A stretch of 64,000 nt of DNA, taken from assembly GCA_029817715.1 (NCBI GenBank), contig JARUPY010000605.1, forward strand, positions 310,001 to 374,000, read 5' to 3'. Below are positions 26,270-36,668 of the stretch, piece by piece. The stretch comes from Melastoma dodecandrum. Its lineage: Eukaryota > Streptophyta > Magnoliopsida > Myrtales > Melastomataceae. Every line of letters starts with the position of its first letter. Positions within the stretch are counted from its first letter, which is position 1. The notes beneath the pieces were generated by a model, which was given only the letters and a program-made list of their open reading frames with translations, was not told the origin of the DNA and did not search any database. A program made the position numbers and the translations under genes.

Positions 26270-28011
26270 ATGGCTGCCGCATTCTCTACTGCCCAGAGGC
26301 TTCCTGTTCATCGCTTCGGGATCCTCGGGGGACGGATCGACCGGAGGCCTCCCTTGACGGCCGTTCGGATGGCGGCCGCTTCTGACACAGCCATTTCCGC
26401 GTACGAGGAAGGGGAGCTGGCTCGGCCCAAGTGGGGCGGGGAGACCCCTCTGTCTCGCCTCGTCGGGGCAATCATCTCCTTCAAGCCTTTCTACTCCGTC
26501 CTCAAGCTCGGCGCCAGGAACGTCCTCATCAGGTGCCCTTCCCCCGTCACTCCTAGCTGCATTCTGCTCGGCTTCCGATCGAGTCGTTTGTATCCTTTGG
26601 TAGATTGACCAGTTTTGGCTGTTTTCGGAACAGCACGGCGGAGAAGAACGACATCCCTTGGAGGGAGATGACGAAAGAGGTGCTGGAATCAGATGTGTAC
26701 ACAGAGCTGGAGAAAATTCGGAACCCGTCGTTAGTTTATCCCGACTGTAAGTTCCCCTGTTGAAACATCAATCCCCATTCGAGCAAACGATTCGTGTTTG
26801 GATAGGTTTCTCTGGTCATTTGCGGAGAACGGATTTGTTTTCTTTTGACAGATTATTTGAGTCCTTTCCACGCGTATGACGATGGAAACCTCTCTTGGTT
26901 GGTAAGTCTGCGATCAGTCCTGTGCGTGGAATCAGTTTGCTCAAAAATGTGCATTTTCTGATCAAGGGCGTCTCTTTATACAACCATGTTCAAGGCCGCG
27001 GCAGAGGCTGAGGCCGCAACACTGTCAATGCACATGAGAGCCATCCCTGAGGCTGATTCTGAAGAAGAGGCCACCCGGGTGGTGAGGGGGAACTGGCTGA
27101 AGGCGATTCAACAGCACCATCAACAGCATTCGGGGAATTTGCCCATAAAGGACATCCTTGATATTGGATGCTCCATTGGGTTCAGCACCGTGTATCTCGC
27201 CGATGCTTTTCCTTCTGCCCAAGCCACCGTGAGGACCAGAATCGTATTTTTCTATTGTCCAGCCGTTGCTTGCTTTCACTTACATGACCGTTATGAGACA
27301 CATCCGCAGGGGCTTGATCTGTCTCCTTACTTCCTTTCGGTAGCCAAGTACAAGGAAGAGAAAAGAGGCCAACGGAAGAACCCAATTCGCTGGATACACG
27401 GCAATGGGGAGGCAACCGGCCTGCCTTCAAAGTCGTTTGATCTAGTCTCTGTTTCTCTAGTGGTGTGTTCTCAGTCTCCTCGCATCAAAAACATATTGCT
27501 CATGTTTTGCTATCAAGACAGCAGCTCTTCATTGACTAAAATCATGTTTCACAGCTCCATGAGTGTCCTGCTAGAGCAACCATAAACATTGTGAATGAAT
27601 CGCTCAGGCTTCTCCGACCAGGTGGCACCCTTGTGATCATGGATCAAGCGGTACGTTTATCATGCCTTTAGTTTTGCGATTGGGAAAATCTCCACAACAC
27701 CAAACTGAATGACCCTAATTGATCTTTCTTTTTGCAGCCGGAGTCGAAGGTGATTCAGGTACATTCTTCTGCAGAAGGCATCGGTTTTCTCTACCAAACA
27801 TTTTGCACCTCTGTCTCACTAACACTTTCCGTTTGCTTCACAGGAATTGTCCCCTGTGCTCTTCACTCTGATGAAGAGCACCGAGCCATTCCTCGACGAG
27901 TACTACCTCCTTGATCTGAAGAAGACGATCAAGGACGCGGGGTTCGTTGATGTAAACCTCTTTCTCACTGATCCAAGGCACCGAACCGCGACCGCGACCG
28001 CGCCTTTTTAG
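26270..28011 (+). CDS. SAM-dependent methyltransferase, probably plastid-targeted
   Basis: Eight exons (26270-26532, 26634-26746, 26852-26901, 26995-27228, 27310-27462, 27555-27650, 27738-27758, 27844-28011) join in frame to 365 residues. The N-terminus is Arg/Ser/Ala-rich and lacks acidic residues for about 40 positions, like a plastid transit peptide. Motif I of class I methyltransferases is at residues 195-206 (ILDIGCSIGFS). LPSKSFDLVSVSLV and RLLRPGGTLVIMDQ are the later core motifs. The FHAYDDGNLSWL and AAAEAEAATLSM segments mark a plant/algal methyltransferase family whose substrate I do not know. Exon 7 is a 21-nt microexon encoding PESKVIQ. Exon 4 uses an AAG acceptor. Confidence 0.85.
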
Positions 28012-28439
28012 CTGCAACATCGGATTTTGCCGAGAGACATCTGCAGAGACAGTAACTGTTAACCTCGAGGAATGTTTTTGTACTTTGAACAAAATATAGA
28101 TCCCTTCCATTCTAGCTGCTGTACTGAGTCCCGATTCGAACGCGAACATTTAATCACGTAACCTTTGGTGGAAGTATTCTGTATCTATGTTGCTTTCCCA
28201 TCGGATCCATCTAAAGAGAGAGAACCAAACAGTGGGTAAAATTATGTTTCTCATTTTCCTGTCGTCTCTGCATATTTGCCACAACTTTCCCGTATGGTGG
28301 TCCTTTACCGAACACCTGGTTTATTTAATAGTATCCATACCCATCATAATCCTCTCCTGTTCCCGAAAAGTCAATGCCGGCCGGCTGCTTTTTTCTCAAT
28401 ATAACTGGTTTCTCAGATTCCCAGTTCCCCAAGGAGAAG

Positions 28440-29121
28440 AAGAAGAAGGATGCATCTGGGTACCATGTCAAAGCTGTCGAGACCTGGCCTTCCTCTTCGC
28501 ATACTCCGCATCCGTCCAGCTAAACGATCCTGGTCCGTATCCCCCTTCCTCTTCTTCCCATCCATCACTCTTTGCTTCTCGTAATGGAATTTTGTGTTGG
28601 ATGTTATTAGATTGGTACTTCTGGTTTCGTCTCTACTGCCTTGCTTGCCTTGTGAACCTGATAGACAACACGTCTTTCAAGTCCAAGGTGGTCAGAGTGA
28701 TGGGCAGGGCTGCCCTCTGGCTTGGACTGTTCCTGTTCGTCAGAGTGGTGGCGGAGGACTACGGGCACAGGATTGCTGGGTTCTGGTCGGTTGACTTGAG
28801 GGATAGGGTTGTGAGGGAGAAAATAGGAAGTGGGTTGTGAGGGAGAAAATAGGAAGTGGTTGTCTTCAATGTTGCTGCAACTGGTGGCATCAAAACCAGC
28901 AAGGAGGAAGAAACCGCCAGCTCCAGGAGCCGGAAGCACTGCACTCGTTGACTTTGGTGAGTCTGCATTATTCGGTGGCTTCAGGATGAAAATTCGGTGA
29001 CTTTGATTAGTATTTCTAGTGATTTGAGTTACGTTTTGCAGGAATGGTGGCCTTGGTGGGCATGAGATACGGTCTCTCCTTCATCTTCTTTGCCTATCAC
29101 AAGGATGAGATGAAGACATGA
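28440..29121 (+). other. Possible remnant of a small membrane-protein gene
   Basis: Several pieces look coding but do not join cleanly. MSKLSRPGLPLRILRIRPAK starts at 28470. A hydrophobic stretch with MGRAALWLGLFLFVRVVAED starts near 28702. A terminal pair of exons with good splice sites, ending at 28957 (TTTG|GTGAGT) and beginning at 29041, encodes DFGMVALVGMRYGLSFIFFA and ends in DEMKT and a stop at 29119-29121. A 24-26 bp tandem duplication around 28810-28858 breaks the frame between the second and third pieces. I do not recognise the family. It may be a gene broken by the duplication, or I may have the exon structure wrong. Confidence 0.35.
28810..28858. repeat. 24-26 bp tandem duplication
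   Basis: The segment TTGTGAGGGAGAAAATAGGA followed by AGTGG occurs twice in a row. It introduces a stop into the hydrophobic frame that runs through the upstream sequence, so it may be a recent disabling change. Confidence 0.7.
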
Positions 29122-29521
29122 GGCTTTGGATCTGGCAGACCTTTATCACATGAAAGAAGAATCTCCCAGATAGATTTACCCTGATTTTGCTCTTCTTCTG
29201 TCATCCTCGGCGATAGAACGACATGATCCAATAATGATGTCCACCGGTGCAGTTTTTAGTCCCGACCTCTCCAATCTATCCATTTCATTCTTTTGGATAA
29301 CCATGATTACATTCCAGACAAGATGGCATTCGGAACTCCAGTTCGCCACCGTCTGACTCACCCACAACCGCCATTCACTACCGCATCGCGCGCATCTCCC
29401 ATGCAGAACCAGATCTCCCCCTTCCATGTCCTCTTTTAAGCCAAGCCTTTCGGTTTGATATCTTTAACCAACTTGTGCATCATTCCTGAAATGCTGGGAA
29501 CATTTGCCCTTTGGACAAACA

Positions 29522-30715
29522 ATGGCTTCCCAGCAGGTCTTCTGGAGAGACACTGTTGACGTCGCTGAGGGGAAAGAGCCTACAACGGCAGAAAAGGCTG
29601 CAGAGACGAAGGATAAGGTTGCCAAGGGTGCTGCAAAGGAATATGCAACAGAGACGGGTAGCCCAGGTGCACATAAGACTACAGAGGCAAAACACAAGGT
29701 CGTTGGAAGCATGTATTCGACGGTCCATTATGCGGCGGAGAAGGGAACTGCGGCCGAGGACACGGTGCTGGAGAAGGGCCAGCAAGGTATTGCCAACGCG
29801 AAGGACATGGTCATGAACACAGCAGCAATGGGAAAGGACTACAATGTGCCAAAAGTGGTGGAGGCGAAGGACAAGACCGAGGAAACAACTCAGGGAGTGG
29901 TCGGATATGCAGGAGAGAAGGTGGCACACAGATGGAAAAGGCAGAGGCAGCCAAGGAGAAGATGGTCAAGACAGGGAAGCATGCAGTCAAGTATGCAGGG
30001 AAGGTTGCCACAGATATGAAAGAGAAGGCTGTCTTGGTTGGATGGGAAGCCGCGCATTATATGACCGAGAAGGCCGTGGAGGGGACGTAGGTGTCTGCGG
30101 GGGTTGTGAAGGGAGTGGCTGATAAGGCAGGGGAGACTGTAATGGGCGTAGGACATAAGGCCGTGGAGGTTGCTGTGGAGCCATTTGTGCCACGAAGGAT
30201 CTGACGGATGCATCAGCAGAGAAGGCAAAGGAGTACACAGCACTGAAGAAGGAAGAGGCTGGGAGTACGAAGCCAAGAAACACGCCGAGGGTACACTTGG
30301 TACAACGATTAACCGCTTACTAAGTATTAACACATTTCCGTGACTTGCCGCGGAAACTTCAACGAAGGAAACTGCCGATCAGACACGCGAAACAATCGAC
30401 CAAGACCAAAGGATCGCATCAAAGGTTAAAGTGATGGTTGGAGGAGTTGCCGGGAAGGCCAAAGAGACTATCCAAGGGATGTCGACGGGATTGACTGATG
30501 AGCAGGAGAGCAAGGTGGAGGACGGGGCTGGCCAGGACATCACTCCAGGTGTCGTAACCTTGGGCGTGATAGGCGAAAAATCATCAGTGGCCAAGACGAG
30601 CCGGCAGAAGGAGAGAAGGCCCGTACCCCTCATACTAGCTCGGCGGTTACATGTCGCAGCACTGACGAACACGATCCGAAACCGTGACAACATTTTCAGC
30701 TTTTGCCCCCAGTAA
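29522..30715 (+). pseudogene. LEA protein (LEA_4/SBP65-like) pseudogene
   Basis: From the ATG at 29522 the frame encodes an Ala/Lys/Glu/Thr-rich protein with AEKAAETKDKVAKGAAKEYA and AKDKTEETTQGVVGYAGEK, typical 11-residue-type LEA repeats. After AGEKVA (about 29925) the frame shifts. The continuation MEKAEAAKEKMVKTGKHAVK lies in another frame and ends at a TAG near 30088 after EKAVEG. LEA-like text resumes downstream (AVEVAVEPF, then KVMVGGVAGKAKETIQG at 30425) with further shifts and stops. Group 3 LEA proteins are hydrophilic protectants of seeds and drying tissue. The total span, about 1.2 kb without introns, fits a former single-exon LEA gene. Confidence 0.7.
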
Positions 30716-31008
30716 ATAATTCGTGGCTTTGGTTTATCAGAGAAGAAGTCGAATTTCCCAGGAGCATCATCGATGGAACGGGTCTGAGTGGTGGGAGCAG
30801 TGTTATTACATGCACGAATGTGGTAATAATGAGATGAAAGGAAGAACAACGTGGATGGGGACTTCTGATCTCTATCATCACATCTCTGTATTAAAATCAA
30901 CCTAAAAACTAATACACTCAAAATCACCTACCGCTCATACTTTCAGATCGAACAGTCTGCACAAAGCATTCAGGGAATCTACCAAGTTCTGATCGGAATC
31001 CAAATCTT

Positions 31009-31382
31009 CTAACAGGGGATTTGGGAAGTGAACCACTCCATGACATGAATCGGGGCCTTCACCAGCTCAAGGGCCAGCTCCACCAACACCGTCACACACA
31101 AGCAGCAAGGGCAGATCAAGGTCAACAGCAGCCTGCCATCCAAATTACCCAGAATCCCAAAAATTACTATCCCAGCAATCCCAACACAAAGTTCCGATCT
31201 TTACAACAAGAATCCAGAAACCCACAATCCCCAGCACCAAAACAACAAGGGGGGGTGTGGGGGAATTTTCTTTTTTACCCGACAATCCAGACGATGACGC
31301 CGACAATTGAAACGAGGAGGGAAAGGAAGGCGAAGGGAAGACCCAACAGGAACCCGAGCGGCCTGCAATCCTCGCAGCACAT
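31009..31382 (-). CDS. TAX: TAXIMIN-type Cys-rich signalling peptide
   Basis: Two short exons (31382-31279, 31132-31009) with GT-AG ends give 75 residues. The start is [20 protein letters not shown], then a hydrophobic core ([20 protein letters not shown]), a CPCCLC cluster at 42-47 and the terminus EWFTSQIPC. This layout, including the closing cysteine, matches the plant TAXIMIN peptides TAX1 and TAX2 (from memory, about 70-75 residues), which affect organ fusion and growth when overexpressed. Cysteines are at 2, 3, 6, 42, 44, 45, 47 and 75. The hydrophobic middle is predicted to be a membrane or signal segment. Neither exon stands out as a long frame, so standard ORF scans miss the gene. 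Confidence 0.88.
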
Positions 31383-32370
31383 TGTCTTCCGACAGTCTGT
31401 AGCTTTCTTGGGGGTAGGCAGGCGGGGACAGAGAGAAGAAGAAGAATAAAGGACGCCCTGTGGTCAGATTTACGCGTGTATTAATTTCAGCAAACCAGTC
31501 GGTAATAAAAACCAAAGATGAGGATAAAGATACGGGCCCTTTGGGTGGGGTACGTTTTTTTGCAGACTGTCGTGACGGGGACGTTGAATAATTGTAATGA
31601 ATGGGTTGTTTTTGGATGTGAGGGATTGTGGGGGAGCGGAGTGGACCTCCGGGTTATTTCCCCATATAGACAGACAGACAGACGTTGAGAAAGGTGTTGA
31701 TGAGACGTCGTCGCCCCATTTGCTGTTTTTCCTGTAGTAATAAGATTTTGGGTGGGCCACTGAATAATCTTGAGGATTGGCTTTATTTAGTCAACCAGAA
31801 AGGCCCCATTTGGAATGGACTAACCTCGGGTTTTGCGTCACGCCATGGTTATTGTAAGTTAGGCTAAGTCTGTCGTGGTGCGGAGAGCCATGACCCTTGA
31901 GTTTGAGCTAATATACTTAATGAAAATTTACTTGTCTTAGGAATAGCATGGCATAGCAGATCAGATGAAGGAAGGATTTTACATTCTGAGGAGAAGAGGG
32001 ACAGATGGACCAGCTCATGAATGGTGGAGATTTGCCCAGATTGACGTAAGCAATGACCTCATTGCATTTTTCTAATGGGAACTGGGGATGATGCTTCGGT
32101 GAAGCTGGGAGATTTGATTCTATAATCCCAGGGTTCATGGGGTTTGCTATTTCAGACTTGAATTCTCACTCTCCATGGCAATTATCAGAGCCAGCCTATC
32201 ATGGACAACCACAAAACCATCTTTTACTCGGTTCAAAGTATTTACACATGGTCAAGAAAAAGCTGTGTTTTGATATGTATTAATAACATTACCTTCGAGA
32301 GACTGCTCCTTGTTCTGCTTTTCAGTTGAAGAAGATGGGCCATACCTGGTCAAACAAACAGTTAGCGACC
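31383..32370. other. TAXIMIN upstream region
   Basis: About 1 kb between the TAXIMIN start and the DUF455 pseudogene. Promoter of TAXIMIN is expected here; a tetranucleotide CAGA/GACA run lies at 31669-31682. No gene is recognisable. Confidence 0.45.
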
Positions 32371-35300
32371 TCAAAGCATCGATACCGGCTCATTCCGCAT
32401 CTCGGGTTGAAGCCAGAATGTCAATAGAGTTTGTCGGGTGGGTGGTGATGCATGTCCATACCAGTCTTGGAGGATACTGGCTTTTTCTCCAGCTGAATGG
32501 TTGAAAGACCCCTTCACCTCCACATTGTACTCCCTCAACAGTTCTGCACCCGACTGCATTTCTCCATTAATGACCTGCACTATTAAAGATGGCTGGTGAA
32601 TGAACACCCAAGGGATACCCTCACCTTTGAAGGTCGAGGAAGGAGGGAGGTTCATCCTCCAACAAAGGGCAATAAACCAATCAACACCAACTGTAGATAC
32701 ATGCGCTGTTTCTTCCTCTGCTATCAGAGCAACGATCTTGGATGTCTTATTGTCACCAAAACTAACCAAGCTCTGCACCAGCCGAGGCCCCGCATCAAGT
32801 CCTCTCGCTTCCTGATCAATTGATAAATACAAAAAACAAATTTCAATGACCATGACTTAAAAATCAAATTCACATTGACTATAAATGCAATCCCAGCTAT
32901 ATATCCATCAACATATTGAACAACCTTGCGTCATGCCTACTGAAATTGGTCTTTATCATCAAGCCATGAACTGACCCTCCATACGAGGTCAGAAATTTTG
33001 CTGCAGACATTCAAAAGGCTAACAAAAGTGAACTCGTCAGATTGCATTTCACACCTAGTCATGTCCTTGAATACTAGGATGACTTCTGCATAATTACCAC
33101 TGCGAGCAAGGGCCTCGATTACAATTTTCCATGAGACAAGGTCAGGTTCTTCGAGTTGAGAAAGCAAATTAATTGTAGCATAAAATTGACCACTTCGATT
33201 ATATATTCCTGCTCCGCTATGGCATTAGCAGGAACAACAGAAAGTATTTCATCAGATGCACTGACAAAGGCCAATGCATCTGAAGTAAGACCATTTCTGG
33301 TGTACAACGTAATTAAAGAGCTCAAAACACACTCTTTGTCCTCATAACCCATTTTTATACTGGTAGAGTGAAGTTGCCTGGTCTGAAGACCAGTTGATGC
33401 TTTTAGAGCAGCCAATAACGAGGACTCATCAGCTTTAAAACCCAATCCTAGCATTTCTAGCAATAGTTTCCCCGAAGTGGATTAGCCTTTAGAACTATAA
33501 CCACATATCAAAGTATTCCATGAAACTACATTCTTGGCATGATGTTATCAAAACACCGATGGGCATCTTCCAATATGTCAAACTTGCTGCAGAAGTCAAC
33601 CAAAGAACTACCCACCAAACATCCATCTCTAATGAGGTCTTAATCAGCTTCCCGTGCACATACTCACCATATTGTGGGATTTCAAAAGCACTCTCAGAAC
33701 TTGCAAAGGTTGTCTGGTTAGGCTTCAATCCATTGAGGACATTTTATAAAGGTTGGACAATGCATTTTCAGGTGTCTTGCTTTTGTCCCAACCACCAGTC
33801 ATTATATTCCAGGAAACAATATCAGGGATATCAAGATTTTCAAACATTTTTTTCCGCCAAGAACACATTACGCATTTAGTGCTAGTTATTAACTTCTTTA
33901 TCTAACTTTCATTTTTGAGTGCTTTCTAGCATACATATTACTAAATGCATTTACAACATAAGTAGAATACCGACCGCTTTTTGATTCTGCGGCACTTTTC
34001 GAGCAAAGAGAGAAAACAGTTGCATGTTCCAGAGAAATCTGATGATTGCATATAGTGGAGGGAAAGTCTCTAAAGCTTGGTCTTTGCAACCCTTGCACAT
34101 GGCTAAGGCTAAGCAAATGAAATCCGACTGCGACATGTTCAGAGTCCTTATCAACAATCCTGGTCAACAATTCACGTGTTCTAATGTCACCAATGCTACC
34201 AACTCATGCATTGGACCATGACCAGCTTTAGTCTTCTTACTTCCTAAATCCATTAAAGAGTCTTGATGAGATTAATAGTTAACCTAAATTAAAGGTCAGA
34301 GGTTCATGACCCATGAGAATAACATAAATCCACTACTTCAAATCTAAAAGGAGCACAACACAATGACCAGACGTTCTACTGCAATCGCTGGATATCATGC
34401 CTCGTGCAACTTCTAACAAACGCAGCAGACAATTTCACTTTTCAATTCAACAGAGCAATATCATTCAAGTATAAATGGACATGATGAAAATATAACTGCT
34501 CAGTTTACAAACAAAGTTCACATTCATTCATCGGGTAAATGAATATTTCAAAAGAAAATGCATTACTCTTAGAAGAAGATCTACAGAATACACAGCCTCA
34601 TTATTGCTTACTTACCTGAACCATCGGAATCACGGCCAGACATGCGGACACATCATCAGAGGACTTCTCCACTCCTATAGCATGCTATGGGTAGGCATAT
34701 CCCCATATCTGATTATATCAGCAAGAACAAGAAAGGTGAGTTGACATCATTCCTAGTGGGTTGCATCATCAATGAAGAGTTTTTGCAAACATGATAACAC
34801 CCAAGACCTGAACCCAAGCTCCATCAGCCTTTTCGAGCACCACCCAAAGTGCTGGCTTTCATCAACTGCCACGTGCACCAAGTCAGCAAAGAAACCCTCC
34901 CCAAGCTCTTCTAGAAAGGGTGAAAACTGAACGATGGTGTCCCATGCCAAATCAATAGCATTTAGCTCATTGTGCGCAAGGTTATGAAGGTGCAGGCATT
35001 TACAGGGAAACCCGAGTCCTTTGGAGCCGGTATGTCCTTGGGTGAAACCTTCAAATCATATAACCAGGGGGATTAAAAGGTGCAACTGCAAGCCTTTGTC
35101 CCGAGTCCTCGTCCTCGCTAAAAAAACAAAGTCACCCACAAGTATCAAGTGCAAATATAGTTGCTTTCTCCAATCATGCGCAGGACCGAGAATTACTCAG
35201 ACCAAGCTTTAACTATCCTAGTCAATAAGGCAAGGAAGAGTTGGAATGGACAAAAGCAGCCGCACCAGACGAGGCTTGGTATGCCTGGCGGGCTAATCAG

Positions 35301-35433
35301 GAGGTTCCCAAACTCAGACAGGCAAACCCTCCGAACGCCACTGGGAGAACGCGATGTGGGAAAGCTGAGACTTCAACGTGGGGTCGCTCGTCGAGAGAAC
35401 GAGCGCCCCCATCTCCGCAAGCGACGAAGCCAT
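32371..35433 (-). pseudogene. DUF455 (ferritin-like) gene, degraded
   Basis: Pieces of a DUF455 protein appear in order on the minus strand. First, MASSLAEMGALVLSTSDPTL from 35433, cut by a TGA at 35314-35316 and a TAG soon after. Second, ELNAIDLAWDTIVQFSPF with DLVHVAVDESQHFGWCS (about 34990-34780), carrying the His/Asp metal-site region. Third, YGDMPTHSML followed by a TAG and a frame shift (about 34715-34620). Fourth, EARGLDAGPRLVQ to GVDWFIALC (about 32820-32640). Fifth, ELLREYNVEVKGSFN (about 32550). Homologues are intact diiron-type proteins of unknown function (Arabidopsis At1g06240, from memory). At least three disabling lesions are visible, so a functional product is unlikely. The gap between blocks three and four contains a PPR remnant. 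Confidence 0.8.
32937..34230 (-). pseudogene. PPR protein remnant inside DUF455 intron position
   Basis: Minus-strand frames in all three phases give pentatricopeptide-like text: EEPDLVSWKIVIEALARSGN, DEFTFVSLLNVCSKI, LLAALKASTGLQTRQLHSTS and, further upstream, PDIVSWNIMTGGWDKS. Multiple stops and shifts separate them, and no RNA-binding tract of more than two repeats is intact. It lies between the VIPMVQ and EARGLDAG blocks of the DUF455 pseudogene, that is, where an intron would be. Confidence 0.7.
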
Positions 35434-36668
35434 CGCAATGGCAGCCTCGCCTGGGCCGGGAGGCAGAGGCAGCCGAGACCTGGGCAAAGGCTGGGGTCCG
35501 TGCGCTCCCCAGAACCTGTCTTCATTGATGGGACTCTCCCGCCATGACTGGAGACCCGACCATTGCTCGTACTCTTTCGAAAGACTGCCAGTCGACGATG
35601 ACAGCTGCGAAGGGGACGAACGACAGGAGAAGGCAAACGAAAGCAATAGTCTTGGGGAGAGCCCTGATGGTGTGAGCACGTAAAAGGGAGGAACAAAGGA
35701 ATGGCTTGAACCTGAGGAGTGGCATTCGAGCTCAGCAGAGTCTGACCGCGTACGAGGTTGTTTCGAGTTCCTGTCTTTTCGGACAGCCGACGGCGGCGGA
35801 GACGAACTAGTTTCGGTTTCGGCTTTTCAGTTTCGAGTAATTCCAAGAATTTTCCACTTGGATTCATACACGTCCTTTTTATTTTGATTCCTTGCTCAGT
35901 TCGATCGCTGAGTCTGCGGCTGATCGAATGCAGATCATGAAGGAAATATTTGGATCTACAACGCCCTATTTGATTGATCGGAGTCCCTTTCGTCCCTCCG
36001 TCGATCTGGAGTTTGAAGTATGTTTGAATAGGAGATGGAACATAGAAACCAGAAATAAAAAGAGGTAATAAATATTACAGTCGTTTTTAACTTACCATAG
36101 AGGGGATGCTGCAGAAATATCATTTCCACCACGAAGCATTGATGTGTGTGTGTGGAATTGGAGTTCATCTGACCATATTGGGTGATGATCTCTCCTGTCT
36201 CAAGATCAAGTGTCTGTTTTGTCACAATTTCCAGAGTACCAAGCCGTGGAGACGCGATTCCCTCTCCTTCGAAAAGAGTCTGGTCTCTCAAATAACTTCA
36301 GCTTGTTGCCACGAACAACCCGGCAACAAGCATGTTTATCTTGATTCCAACAAAACCCATGTGCCAGAGACAGAATTTACCGTGTAATATGAAAAAACCA
36401 CAGAGGAAAGAAGGAACCCAGCAGATGCATTGACATTGCTCGAATCTTGTTTGGTTAGATGAACGAATCGTGCCATCTAAATTGTCACGAAGAAGGACGA
36501 TGCCCCAGAAAGGATGAAAAGATAGGCATAGATGGGGTTCGGAAGGATTCTGTACTGGCTTTGGAGTTTTCTCTTGGATTGATACATGTCCTGGAGTTTG
36601 GTTCCTGACTAAGTTCAATCTGCTTTCTGCAGCTAATTGACTGTAAGTCGTGAAGGACCTATTTGGAT
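35434..36668. other. Interval with a diverged direct repeat, no clear gene
   Basis: The 110 bp around 35860-35990 are repeated in diverged form at 36580-36695; both contain ATTTGGATCTA followed by TTTGATTGAT. The second copy overlaps the 3' end of the NET-domain gene. The space between carries short frames with no recognised domain (for example LETGEIITQYGQMNSN on the minus strand near 36180). Confidence 0.45.
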
